Positions 1 to 8,173 of a DNA stretch of 18,640 nt are shown piece by piece; the first letter of the stretch is position 1, and each line of letters opens with the position of its first letter. Origin of the DNA: Phlebiopsis flavidoalba. Its lineage: Eukaryota > Basidiomycota > Agaricomycetes > Polyporales > Phanerochaetaceae. Where the stretch lies: the NCBI GenBank assembly GCA_035772785.1, contig JAOCPU010000116.1:1-18640 (forward strand), given 5' to 3'. The notes under the pieces are model-generated. The model had not been told where the DNA came from, did not search any database, and saw only the letters and a program-made list of their open reading frames with translations. The position numbers and the translations under genes were made by a program.

Positions 1-547
1 AAAGATAGTCCCATATAATACATAACAGCTACATGCATGCCTGGCTGCTGCTGCTACACAGCCGGTAGCAGTACCAAGTGCAGAGTCGCAGCACCAGCAA
101 AGAGCCGCGCCAGGACAGGCCAGGACTGCGCGTCTATGGCCAGGATTGGGCGCCTAAACTCGTCCTGGATGGTCCTACTAAGCCTCATAACCCTAAACCC
201 TAAGGGTAAACCGCCTTGGTGTGGATCAAGGGCCCGTGAAGTGTTAGTTCTCAAGTCCCATTTCAACCGGCTTGGAGTGCGTTCAACGTCCATGAACTAG
301 GACGCATCGTTGTTGAATCTTAGCTCTCAGGCCTCCATGTACTGGAGGAAAAATGAGCGTCGGAGACGATATCTAGAACACGGCGGCGAGCGCGCATCTC
401 CCTCTGGGAGCTGCGCGGGTCCCGCCTCCATTGCTGCCTCGCCCTCAGGATCGCCTGAGGCTGAGCTGGTACAGTTCAGTCTGGAACGTTTCGGGTTTCT
501 CCCGTCATCCGCACGTTGGTGGAAGTCCGGGGCTCTCAATCCCGGCC
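1..547. other. Subtelomeric sequence without a clear gene
   Basis: Only short overlapping frames are present and none reads like a conserved protein. The one recognisable element is a short telomere-type tract at 191-206. The block probably belongs to the same subtelomeric repeat as the reading frame that follows. Confidence 0.4.
191..206 (+). repeat. Short telomere-type CCCTAA tract
   Basis: The sequence CCCTAAACCCTAAGGG holds two C-strand telomere-type units, the first with an extra A, and then a GGG in the opposite sense. C-strand orientation on the plus strand is expected near a left chromosome end. It is too short to be an active telomere, so it is an interstitial remnant. Confidence 0.6.
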
Positions 548-1059
548 ATGACCACAGAGAACGGTTCTGGCTCAGAGCTTGGTTCGTTGCCCGTTATTGG
601 CGTGCTGGCCCCTGCGACGGTGTGTGTAGAAACCCTACCGGGAATTCATCGCCACTTTGGGGCCACTTGCCGAGCCCGCTGCTCCAAGTGAACATGGCTC
701 GATAATGGAACGCAAATCTTCTCTGGAGTATCTGGATCCTTCGAGCAGGGTCCGGGTCCCAACTCCTCTGCGGGCGGAAACGCTGTTCGTTGCCAATGCG
801 GACCCACTCCCACAGGAGTGGCGTGTATGGGTAACCTGATTCCGACCGGACGACTGAAGCCGGTTCGCTTTGGGAATGCCCTTGAGGTGGAGCACGTTCT
901 GGATATTAGATCCGTTGGTTATCATCAACGTGAGTGGATTGTATCACGCAAGCGTAACAAAAACCTTGCTGATCTCAGTTTCATGCTGGGAAAAAGTCCG
1001 TCCTAGCTACAGCCGACAACGAAGACGTCGTTGAAGGCTACTTGGATGAATGGCACTAA
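548..1059 (+). CDS. Unidentified protein in a subtelomeric repeat, frame broken
   Basis: From the ATG at 548 (beginning MTTENGSGSELG) a protein-like reading continues through three frame changes, near 655, 825 and 990, to a TAA at 1057-1059. Protein-like stretches include SSLEYLDPSSRVRVP, ETLFVANADPLPQEWRV, GNALEVEHVLDIRSVGYHQR and a C-terminus reading NEDVVEGYLDEWH. Joined, they give roughly 165 residues. I see no signal peptide, membrane segment or zinc ligands, and I do not recognise the family. It ends 60 bases before a telomere-type tract, so it may belong to a telomere-linked repeat. The frame breaks match those in the genes further right and may be sequence errors. A start upstream of 548 is possible. 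Confidence 0.35.
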
Positions 1060-1105
1060 AGTAATGTGGGGGCTTAGGCTCCTTAGGAAAGGACTGCTTT
1101 GGATA

Positions 1106-1116
1106 GGTTCGAATCC
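1106..1116 (+). promoter_or_regulatory. Isolated RNA polymerase III B-box-like 11-mer
   Basis: GGTTCGAATCC matches the tRNA internal B-box consensus (GGTTCGANTCC). The flanks do not fold into a tRNA: the T stem has only three pairs and there is no acceptor partner. It could be a TFIIIC-binding site, the remnant of a tRNA-derived element, or chance. It sits just before the 1119 telomere-type tract. Confidence 0.3.
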
Positions 1117-1118
1117 TC

Positions 1119-1187
1119 AAACCCTAAGCCCTAAGCCCTAAGCCCCCTAACCCTAACGCCTAACAACCTAACCGCTAAATCCTAACG
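1119..1187 (+). repeat. Degenerate telomere-type repeat tract
   Basis: About ten degenerate units such as CCCTAAG, CCCTAAC, ACCTAAC and TCCTAAC run in C-strand orientation. Units vary in length and base, so this is an old or error-affected interstitial tract. It forms the left border of the structured segment that carries the hammerhead ribozyme. Confidence 0.7.
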
Positions 1188-1225
1188 GCGCTAATCATGG
1201 CGCTGTCGTCGGTGGCAAAGCGCTG

Positions 1226-1541
1226 GGGCACGTGACTACCACGTGGTTAGTCGCCCGGCACTGTCCCGGGGCGCTGCCGGGACTATCACGGCCCGGTCCC
1301 TCGGCGTGATCGGCTGGCTTATCCCCAATCACCGATGCTGACTGTTCTTGCTGACAGTCTAGGGCCGGGCTCCGCCCGGCCTAGCGAATAGCGTTAAGGC
1401 CTCAATTGGTTATTGCTCCACTGACTTACTCATCGCCAAGTCAGCGGTCAGCATGCATTACTAAGTCTAGCCAGCCAATCACGGCTACAGGCTAGTGCCA
1501 AGGGTCCCCATCGGGACCTTTGACAGTCAGGTATAAGTACC
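1226..1541 (+). ncRNA. Run of consecutive hairpins leading into the ribozyme
   Basis: Read as RNA, this stretch is almost filled by adjacent stem-loops: 1226-1256 (GACTACC with GGTTAGTC, outer GGGC/GCCC); 1263-1283 (GTCCCGG/CCGGGAC, perfect); 1285-1310 (ATCACG/CGTGAT); 1340-1359 (GACTGT/ACAGTC); 1359-1384 (11 pairs with one bulged G, loop TCC); 1421-1444 (CTGACTT/AAGTCAG); 1467-1495 (CTAGCC/GGCTAG enclosing AGCC/GGCT); 1500-1520 (8 pairs with one bulge); 1530-1541 (GGTA/TACC). No reading frame covers the region. The regular packing and the ribozyme next to it suggest a selected structured RNA, such as the non-coding end of a retroelement. Some 6-bp stems could be chance; the 7- to 11-bp stems are the strong ones. 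Confidence 0.5.
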
Positions 1542-1542
1542 A

Positions 1543-1618
1543 GGCTGAGAGTACTGATGAGACTTCAAGTCGAAAGTGTACGGTGTCTCACCTCGAGACA
1601 CTACCCTTTACTCTCGCC
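1543..1618 (+). ncRNA. Type I hammerhead ribozyme
   Basis: All parts of a hammerhead are present in order. Stem I 5' strand is GGC, a bulged T, then GAGAGTA (1543-1553). Core CTGATGA is at 1554-1560. Stem II is GACT/AGTC with loop TCA (1561-1571). Core GAAA is at 1572-1575. Stem III begins at A1575: AGTGTA pairs with TACCCT (1602-1607) with one T-C mismatch; a CG bulge follows, then a perfect 7-bp GTGTCTC/GAGACAC (1583-1589, 1595-1601) with loop ACCTC. The cleavage-site base is T1608, giving a CUU triplet, and the stem I 3' strand TACTCTC then GCC (1609-1618) pairs back exactly. Predicted self-cleavage lies between 1608 and 1609. Stem I is open-ended, which makes it type I, the class known from Penelope-like elements. 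Confidence 0.82.
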
Positions 1619-1652
1619 GCCCTCCTCGCGCTCTCTCTAACAACCCCAACAC

Positions 1653-1698
1653 CGTCGCCCTCGCTTCGCTCGGGCTCCGCCCCCCCTAAACCCTAAAC
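1653..1698 (+). repeat. Ribozyme-proximal repeat unit ending in CCCTAA
   Basis: A GC-rich segment, CGTCGCCCTCGCTTCGCTCG and following, runs into CCCCCCTAAACCCTAAA. It starts 35 bases after the hammerhead and has an imperfect copy at 1745-1790. The telomere-type end is in the orientation expected for the 3' end of an element that primes on a telomeric G-overhang. Confidence 0.6.
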
Positions 1699-1744
1699 CA
1701 TAGCACTCACCTTCGCGGTCCAGTCTCAACTCTCAACAGCAAAA

Positions 1745-1790
1745 CGTCGCCGCTCGCTACGCTCGTGTCAACTCCCCCCCTAAACCCTAA
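1745..1790 (+). repeat. Second, truncated copy of the CCCTAA-ending unit
   Basis: It begins CGTCGCCGCTCGCTACGCTCG and ends CCCCCCCTAAACCCTAAG, matching 1653-1698 base for base over most of its length. The sequence between the copies (1699-1744) has no hammerhead core. It therefore looks like a copy keeping only the 3' end, as 5'-truncated retroelement copies do. Confidence 0.5.
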
Positions 1791-2314
1791 GCAGTCATCG
1801 TAATTGGCGTAAATGCCGTTCTCAGTCTGACCGACCGAGTAGTCGCTGAATGCACGGCCACCCGTACCTGATGAGAAGGTGTTTTCGATTGAAAACATCC
1901 AAGTATAGTGAAATTGTCAATCATTTTGAGCCAGACTACATGTTTGGAGAACCTTTCACAGGCGGCAGCCTAAATACCGGCTTTCTGTAATGACTTCTAC
2001 TCGCGCCCCTAAAATTTCACATGGTTTTTCCCTCATAATCAGAATTCAGTTGCTGACCTTCCTCATTAAATACTCATGTTATAGAAGTACAAGCTGTGAC
2101 AGCAAGCCGACCCAAAAGAAGAGTACAAATGCAACTGTGCCATGTGACATGTGACCTTGTGTCACATTTTACCTTGTCACAGTACACTGATCTGTCGTAG
2201 AACATTTCTTCTGCTCATACACTTCGATAGGTGTTCATTCATGCCTTTACTGTCGAAGAACTACAGCCTCACGGATCAGTAATCGCTGTCACGCTTACCC
2301 TACCATGAGAGAGG
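1791..2314. other. Non-coding region with nested TGTGAC inverted repeats
   Basis: No convincing gene is present. An 8-bp inverted repeat CTGTGACA/TGTCACAG (2094-2101, 2175-2182) encloses a smaller TGTGAC/GTCACA hairpin (2150-2155, 2161-2166). The segment lies just upstream of a TATA box and may be a repeat end or a promoter region. Confidence 0.35.
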
Positions 2315-2322
2315 TATATAAA
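2315..2322 (+). promoter_or_regulatory. TATA box (TATATAAA)
   Basis: A clear TATATAAA lies 81 bases before the ATG at 2396, with a pyrimidine-rich leader between. The spacing is normal for a fungal promoter or for the promoter of a transposable element. Confidence 0.5.
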
Positions 2323-2395
2323 GTGTTTGTGAGCCCACTATTTGACCATTATTCATTGTAGCCCTTTCGCTTCTTCGTCAGAGTCCGCACTCATC

Positions 2396-2831
2396 ATGGC
2401 GCGGTGCAAAAACAAGTCGACGGCATATACGCAGCCACAGGAGGCTGCTCCACCCCTGTACGTTAGCAATTGTATTACTCGCTATGGTCAACGGCTGACT
2501 CCACCCAAGGGACCGCCAGGTGAAAGACCCAGCGGGATGAGCGTTGAAACCTGCTTTCCACAAGTTCTTGGCGAAGACTAGCGTCACTTCGCTTCGGAGC
2601 CATCTGGTGCAGGTCCATCGCGAGGAGTACCTCCAGAAGATCCACGAACTCGCCCCGGCTTGGAACCGATTTCTGCCATATGTTGAAGGAGCCAACCAGC
2701 CAGGGTCGATGGAGATGGGGACACCATTCCTCCCTTCTCGGAGAGGAATCTCAACGATGGCTCTTGTGCAGCTGTGCGCTGCACTGAATCTTGTGAGTCT
2801 GGTTTTTTGCATCGCACACAACCGATATTGA
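2396..2831 (+). CDS. Possible BED zinc-finger / hAT transposase fragment
   Basis: The ATG at 2396 opens a frame beginning MARCKNKSTAYTQPQE that stops at 2581. A second frame, one base on, carries TSVTSLRSHLVQVHREEYLQ near 2577-2640 and runs on to 2831. The pattern TSLRSHL...H resembles the second half of a BED zinc finger, and the following EEYLQKIHELAPAW...TPF resembles the region after the finger in hAT transposases. The expected first cysteine pair is not clear, and no RNase-H-like catalytic core follows. At best this is a transposase N-terminus with a single-base break near 2545; it could be an unrelated protein. Confidence 0.28.
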
Positions 2832-3040
2832 AGACCTTGCGCTCTCTAGCCGCCCAGGGTATCCTATTGAAAATCGCGAAAAAGCGGAATAAAATCGAAA
2901 TATATTGGTAGCACCCTGGCAGGCTGAATATGGTAATTCTGCGCGCGGTAGACATGTTCTAAACATACATGGGTACTCAAAAACTACAATACAGCGCCCT
3001 AGATAAGCTAGGGGGAAGCTGGGGAGCAATCCCAAATGCA

Positions 3041-3098
3041 GCCCAAAAGCGGAATTGATGGGAAGCAGATTGCCAATCAATTCCCAGCCTAATTGGGC
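3041..3098. repeat. Nested inverted repeat
   Basis: GGAATTGAT (3051-3059) pairs perfectly with ATCAATTCC (3076-3084), and the outer GCCCAA (3041-3046) pairs with TTGGGC (3093-3098). The arrangement suggests a folded-back repeat or the end of a small transposable element. Confidence 0.5.
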
Positions 3099-3147
3099 AA
3101 GGAAGCGCATTGTAGGTCCACCCACAGGGTCCAGCCGCCTTCTCGCA

Positions 3148-3177
3148 CCTTTTGCGCACTATTTTGCGCACAAAAGG
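3148..3177. repeat. Palindromic TTTTGCGCA element
   Basis: CCTTTT-GCGC at 3148-3157 pairs with GCGC-AC-AAAAGG at 3166-3177. TTTTGCGCA is also a direct repeat inside the element. It lies just before the drop in GC content, so it may mark the edge of an inserted repeat. Confidence 0.4.
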
Positions 3178-4270
3178 TCGTGTTAAGAAAAATTGATGGC
3201 ATCCTAGCTCAATTCATTTCTCCACCAAATTTTGTTTGTGCTTGATATGTTTAGGAAGCCAGAAAGCAGGGCTTCAAAAAAGAAAATTACCATTTTTGGA
3301 AGTTGTCAGCCTTTTGTAAAACACCCCCATTTTAAAAAGGATGTCAGCCTAAGCCTGGGACTCTATTTTTAAAAGGCTCCTAGAATAGCCTATCTATTTT
3401 ACAATATAGCCAGTTACAGATCTGTGGATGTTTTGTAAAAGGACTATATGGTCTGGTGTTGAATCCGCGATGAGGTTTGGCAGTTAGGTGAAGGCTTTCC
3501 CAATTATCAGTCAGTATGTGTTCAAACAAGGATATGGTGAATGAAAGGGAAGGGGTTTGGTCCGTCGAGAGCTTCTGAGTGTAGTTGAATGCGACCTATA
3601 CATCATACCAGTATTTAGTAAGTGTTCATATAGTCCAATTCCGTAAAACCACAAATAAGTAAAACCAATGTGACATTGTGTAATACACCCCAGTCCCTTT
3701 ATCGAGAGCATGTAGGAGGTGAATTTGTCGTAAATCTTGCAGTACAGATCAATTGCCTAGGTAAAATTGATGTCAGATAAATGAGTCTTCTACCCTCATC
3801 ACGCATACAGTGTGGCAACCTACCAGACAAAGTTTCCGAGCCCTTGTAAGCATTAAGTACGTAGAGTCCCAGTAGTTTTTTTATATTCTGAAGAAGCTGG
3901 AGGTTAGAGACGACGGGTATGGAACCATTGCGATAGGGCTTCTATGACTTGTTAGCGTTGTTCGTGACAATGAGCTGTTCAAAGGTTTGATGAAGATTTC
4001 CGGAGTATCGGATCTTGCGAATAATGGTCCGAAGTCGACCTAGAGGGTTTTTGCTTCTCTACAGCCTCATTGGACTTGGTGTCACAGCTCGCTTGCCTTT
4101 GAAGTAGAAGGAGGCAGGTCCTCGTAATTGTCACTCTCTTTCTAGGGCTTTTTCTTCTTCTGGCTGTCCTGGTTCTCCTTGTTGTTCTTGTTCTCGTCTC
4201 TCACCTTTGTTGTCTTCCTCTTCATCTGCAGCACCTCTTTCAACGTATTTCAGAATTTGGCAACACAAAG
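3178..4270. other. Repeat-like DNA without a clear gene
   Basis: Between about 3290 and 3450 the motif TTTT(G)TAAAAGG recurs four times in slightly different forms, twice beside TGTCAGCC. From 4140 to 4250 the plus strand is pyrimidine-rich. Its complement would encode a Glu/Gln/Lys-rich low-complexity run ended by a stop. I cannot identify a gene. Confidence 0.35.
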
Positions 4271-4432
4271 ATGCAAAATATGAGGGAAGCACTCAATCTG
4301 CCGCTGCTGGGCATCGAAGAAGGGGTCAATATTACTGAGCGCATTCTGGAGGTTTTGCATCATCGCAGTGTTGACACTAGCATTATCGCTAGTAATGTGG
4401 CCAATCCAGATGAAGCAAGAAAGTTAGTCAGA
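4271..4432 (+). CDS. Possible exon of unknown gene
   Basis: An open stretch from ATG 4271 encodes about 54 protein-like residues (MREALNLPLLGIEEG, NITERILEVLHH, IIASNVANPDEARKLVR) and then meets a good donor, AGATGTAAGT, at 4433. The sequence beyond is AT-rich and non-coding. No partner exon or family is recognisable, and the context is repeat DNA, so it may be a transposon remnant. Confidence 0.22.
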
Positions 4433-5038
4433 TGTAAGTTCAAAAGTGTCTTGCCCAATATATATATAAAGGTATACAATTATATCTCCTAACAAGTTGT
4501 CGACTGAGTAGTACTAATATATAAGTCAGTCATGAGAGAAATCAAGATACGCTTTTTATACCTCCAACACTGTCTGAGCCCAAGGTTCTGTGCAGCACAA
4601 TAGCATCCAGTCTTTACATTCAATAGCACTGACAATGTCTAGAGGCATGAATATGGTACCGGGATAAAAAGGGACTGCCAGTGGCGCCTAATTGTGGGGG
4701 GCCATTATATATTTATTTATCAATATAATTGTATTTCTGAGATCGTGATACATTGTTTATTCTATGACGACAAAAATAAAAAGACCAAACAAAGAATATG
4801 TGCCCATGGAAATTTTTCAGTACTGATTTGGTCAAACAATGAATGAGATATACAAAGTGTATAGGTACATGAATGAAGGCAGAGAAATGTTGCAGCAAAA
4901 TTTGCATATAATGGCCAAAAGAAGTTCTGGCTATGTTCTAATACCAAAAACTACATAGAACCTCTTTAACACCATACATTTGATTTTATACATAAACTAT
5001 GCTCTACAGTAGTTGGTGCCCAATTTATATGACTTTTC

Positions 5039-5302
5039 TCACTGAAAAGTAAGTGAAGAGTTAATTTCTTTATAGAGCATATCAAAAGCATTGGCAACCT
5101 CAACTTTGGTTGGCTTTCTAGCTCCTTTGCCGGTGTATAAATAATCCAATTGGCAAAGTTTAAGTATTTTATCAGTATTGGAAGTATGGATTGTCTTATT
5201 TATTTCCATCACAGACAGCTTGACTACCAAGCCAAGCTCGCACATATTGGCAATCAGGAGATATTGGCTGAGGTGTGGCCCAAATATCAGCAATAAAAAC
5301 AT
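5039..5302 (-). CDS. Possible coding remnant in AT-rich DNA
   Basis: This minus-strand frame of 87 codons is the most protein-like stretch of the island. It starts with a hydrophobic MFLLLIFGPHLSQYLL and ends with GKGARKPTKVEVANAFDMLY and a short tail. I know no family for it, and it lacks a visible promoter. It may be a transposon relic. Confidence 0.2.
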   Translation of the reverse strand: MFLLLIFGPHLSQYLLIANMCELGLVVKLSVMEINKTIHTSNTDKILKLCQLDYLYTGKGARKPTKVEVANAFDMLYKEINSSLTFQ

Positions 5303-5533
5303 TTCCTTGAGTGTCTTCTATACAAACTTCTGCATATTTTCAAATCATATATGGCTGCAATTGAGTAGTTGTGCTTTCCAGCCACAGCTTTTAGAAGCTT
5401 CCCAGAAGGCAGCAGCGTTGAAGTACAATTGGCCTCACTGAGTTTGTTTATTTAAAGCCTACCAATTATGGAACAAATTCTAGTTTTGACTAGAGAACTC
5501 TGTTTCCAATTTGGCCATATAAAGGTAACCTGT

Positions 5534-5573
5534 GGGGGTCAGGGATAGAGGTACCAGGGGTAGGGAGTAGGGG
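5534..5573 (+). repeat. G-rich repeat 1, G-quadruplex-prone
   Basis: Five runs of three or more G occur within 40 bases (GGGGG, GGG, GGGG, GGG, GGGG) inside otherwise AT-rich DNA. The right part, GTAGGGGTCAGGATTCCAAA (5567-5586), is shared with the copy near 5851. Confidence 0.5.
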
Positions 5574-5795
5574 TCAGGATTCCAAAAGCCTTGGAACACC
5601 TGGGGTATCCTTGATGCAAAATATAGCATGTTTTCATCATTTATTTTGGCTATTATCCATGAATAAAATATACACAAGTGTTGTCAATCAATGAAACTTG
5701 CATTGAACACTCTCAGAATTGTCAGCAATACTTGGATGCATAAGCTTTAAATGGCTTATACCTCTAAACCCTTGGATAATACTCTTACCTCTCTG

Positions 5796-5847
5796 TACCC
5801 TTGAAAAACCCCTACCTCTGAGCAGAGGTAGGGGTTTTTCTAGGGTA
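5796..5847. repeat. Long palindrome
   Basis: GAAAAACCCCTACCTCTG (5803-5820) is the exact reverse complement of 5823-5840, with only AG between. The pairing extends outward through TACCC/GGGTA, giving 24 of 25 matched positions per arm (5796-5820 and 5823-5847). As RNA or single-stranded DNA it would form a very stable hairpin. It resembles a foldback element or two repeat ends joined head to head. Confidence 0.8.
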
Positions 5848-5857
5848 GGGGTAGGGG
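5831..5857 (+). repeat. G-rich repeat 2, G-quadruplex-prone
   Basis: Four G runs (GGGG, GGG, GGGG, GGGG) separated by short spacers overlap the right arm of the palindrome. GTAGGGGTCAGATTCGAAAT (5851-5870) matches the repeat at 5567 apart from one missing G and a base change. Confidence 0.5.
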
Positions 5858-8148
5858 TCAGATTCGAAATACCCAGAGGTTTACCTCTGTCCTTCACTAC
5901 TTGTCATTGGGTATTTAATATAGAATTTTCTCTATTGAATAGAGTGTTCTAGAAAACAAGAAAAAAGAATAGCACCGCATTTGTGGCACTAAAAGAGAAG
6001 GTAATCTCATCATTTGAGATCCATTAATACAGCATTGTGAATGAGCTAATTTATGTAGAGAGATGTAGAAGTCGGTATTTGTGAACATTTTGCGTTGGGC
6101 AAAGCTGGAAAAGAGCGCTAATTTGGGCAAGGCAGAATTTTTGGCTTTGTAATGAGTAGCTTTTGATCAATCAAATATATTTGTAAAGTTATGTCTATAT
6201 ATAAGATAAATTCAAATATAAAAAATTTTCACATTGCTATTTAATTTCATCTTTTACAAGCTGTTCTTTGTTATATTCAAAAGTAATATATATTCAATTT
6301 ATCTTATATGCACTTGCTATATATGATGAAAAGACATTGTGATAAAATACTATATATACATATTGTATATATGCAATTTACAGCTTATAGCTATTTCTGG
6401 ATTTAACAAATTATAAGCTAAAGTTTTCAACTGCTTAAAACTCAATTGCATTACTTTTGTTTGCAACAGTAGCTTATATTTTAAAGAGAAAAGGCAAATA
6501 TCCACTTGTTTTTGTTCATTTTAATTATAATACAGTTAACACAGTCAAGTTTGTCACTTTGTAATAATTTCTTTCTAATTTCCTTATTTTTTTATACCTT
6601 CTTGCATTCTAAATTTATTTATCTTTAATATGCACTCTTTCTATTAAATTACCAATTTTTTTCTCTCATTTGATTTTTGCTCTCTTCTTTATTTGATAAT
6701 GCTATCTTTTATAATATTTTTTCAATTTTTCTTCACTTTCTATTGCCCATTTTTTTTTTCATTTCATATATATTTGCCACTTTTAACTTTATTACACAGA
6801 TTTTCCATAGGCTTAGTTATTTGATATTTAAATAATGAGTATCTTTGCTATTTTTTCTGACTTGTTATAATTATATCTATATCTTCTATTGCTAACTCAC
6901 AAGCACTTCTTTTCAATACTGCTCTTATTATTATTATCTTATTTTTTTTGCTATATATAATGAAATCAGTAATAAAAAACAATTTATCTGGCTATATTAT
7001 ATTGGTTAGTTGAGAAACTTTATTATTACTTACAATAATTGGCTAGTGCAAATAGATTGACTTTTTTCCTTATTAGCTGTGATGCTGCTGCTGCTTATAC
7101 AGTCAAAGTATTTATTGTAAATTTTCACAATTTTGGATATATCAGAATTCTGGGCAGCAAATTATTTTCGATATTACAGAATATTTAGTTTTCCAAAATT
7201 CTACCATATCAATATATATAATACAATTCAAATTTTGATAAAAATTCTATACTTTTTAATTATTTGCAAGATATATTATAATATTAGAAAATCAGTGAAT
7301 TTTCCAATCTGCTAGGTGCCTAAAGATCTGTGCTATTATGGCATATTTGCCAATGCTGGCATAGAGCTCAAATTCACATGAAAATTGCAGATAATCTGAT
7401 CAAAATGAAAAGCTTAGCCAATGGCAAAGAAGCTGTTTTGCTTTATTAAACTCTACATATAAGGCACAGAATAATATCCTATAAGGTCAATTATATAATG
7501 AAGAGCATGTAAAATTAATATCAGTCTCTCATATTTTCTTAGTATTATTAAGATAATACATGGGTAAATAGCACTTCTATCCAATCTATCAAAAATTTCA
7601 TAGTTCTTTGAGATAATCATATAGTATAATTATGTACTATTAATTAAGGATATTTTAATAAACTCTATATATGCACTTTAGGCTCTGAAATCTTTTTAAT
7701 CTATGTGTACTGAGTGATATCGTACATAACTCTACTTTCCAATTGCCCTATTGTATTTGGTTTAATAAGAGAATATCAACTATTTTCATATAATGAGCTG
7801 ATTGGCACCTTTAGCCTTTTTATAGTTTTGCAATTTGATCTATAGATAGCAGCCTTTTAGCTGTTTGTAATATTTTACACTTTGTTTCACTTTTTATATA
7901 AAGTTTTATTTGCTATACAAGTCATTTTTATATATATCTTGTATAGATACTATTTATTGCATCAGATTATTTTCTGGCATTCATTACTATAGTTCCATTA
8001 TTTATATTGTGCACAGCTCATAAATATCAGTTATATTATAGATACCAACTCTTAAACCCAGTATTATGGATTTCTATGTTTAATTGCAATTTAGTTCTCT
8101 TTGGGTAGATTCTCATGTTCCATTTAAGGGAATCAGCAGTAGGTACAC

Positions 8149-8173
8149 TGGTAGTGTAGCAGACTACCACTAG
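8149..8173 (+). mobile_element. Helitron-like 3' terminus
   Basis: TGGTAGT (8149-8155) pairs perfectly with ACTACCA (8163-8169) around a 7-base loop, and CTAG then T follow at once. Helitrons end in a short hairpin followed by CTRR and insert between A and T. Here the hairpin touches the CTAG, whereas a gap of several bases is usual. The position coincides with the switch from AT-rich to balanced DNA, which supports a real border. No Rep/helicase gene and no TC 5' end were identified. Confidence 0.3.

Larger units (their letters stand above)
4440..8148. other. AT-rich island
   Basis: Base composition falls sharply here, with many TATATA, TTTATT and ATAATA strings, most extreme at 6150-8050. 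No conserved gene is visible. One minus-strand frame at 5039-5302 and two G-rich repeats interrupt it. The block may be a decayed transposable element, a repeat-rich heterochromatic island or a centromere-like segment; the sequence alone does not decide. Indel errors of the kind seen elsewhere could also hide old reading frames. Confidence 0.6.

Noticed and set aside
1040..1125. A tRNA gene around the GGTTCGAATCC sequence
   Set aside because: There is no matching acceptor stem, the T stem has only three pairs, and no anticodon arm can be drawn.
1868..1890. A second CTGATGA followed by GAAAAC, as a second hammerhead
   Set aside because: The bases between do not form a stem II that ends directly at GAAA (GAA/TTC leaves GATT unpaired), and no partner for stem I is found nearby.
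1707..1898. A 63-codon minus-strand frame across the telomere-type tract
   Set aside because: It reads through CCCTAA and GC-rich repeat DNA; its composition is that of the repeat and it has no conserved motif.
2584..3171. Overlapping minus-strand frames of 64-147 codons
   Set aside because: They lie opposite the better plus-strand frame and its non-coding flank, shift frame against each other without a continuous protein, and show no motif.
5688..5952. Overlapping frames on both strands sharing the peptide LEKPLPL...RGRGFSRV
   Set aside because: The shared peptide is produced by the palindrome at 5796-5847, which reads the same on both strands; it is not evidence of coding.
4440..8148. The AT-rich island as inserted mitochondrial DNA
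   Set aside because: No mitochondrial protein, rRNA or tRNA signature is seen, and the G-rich repeats fit poorly; it cannot be supported.
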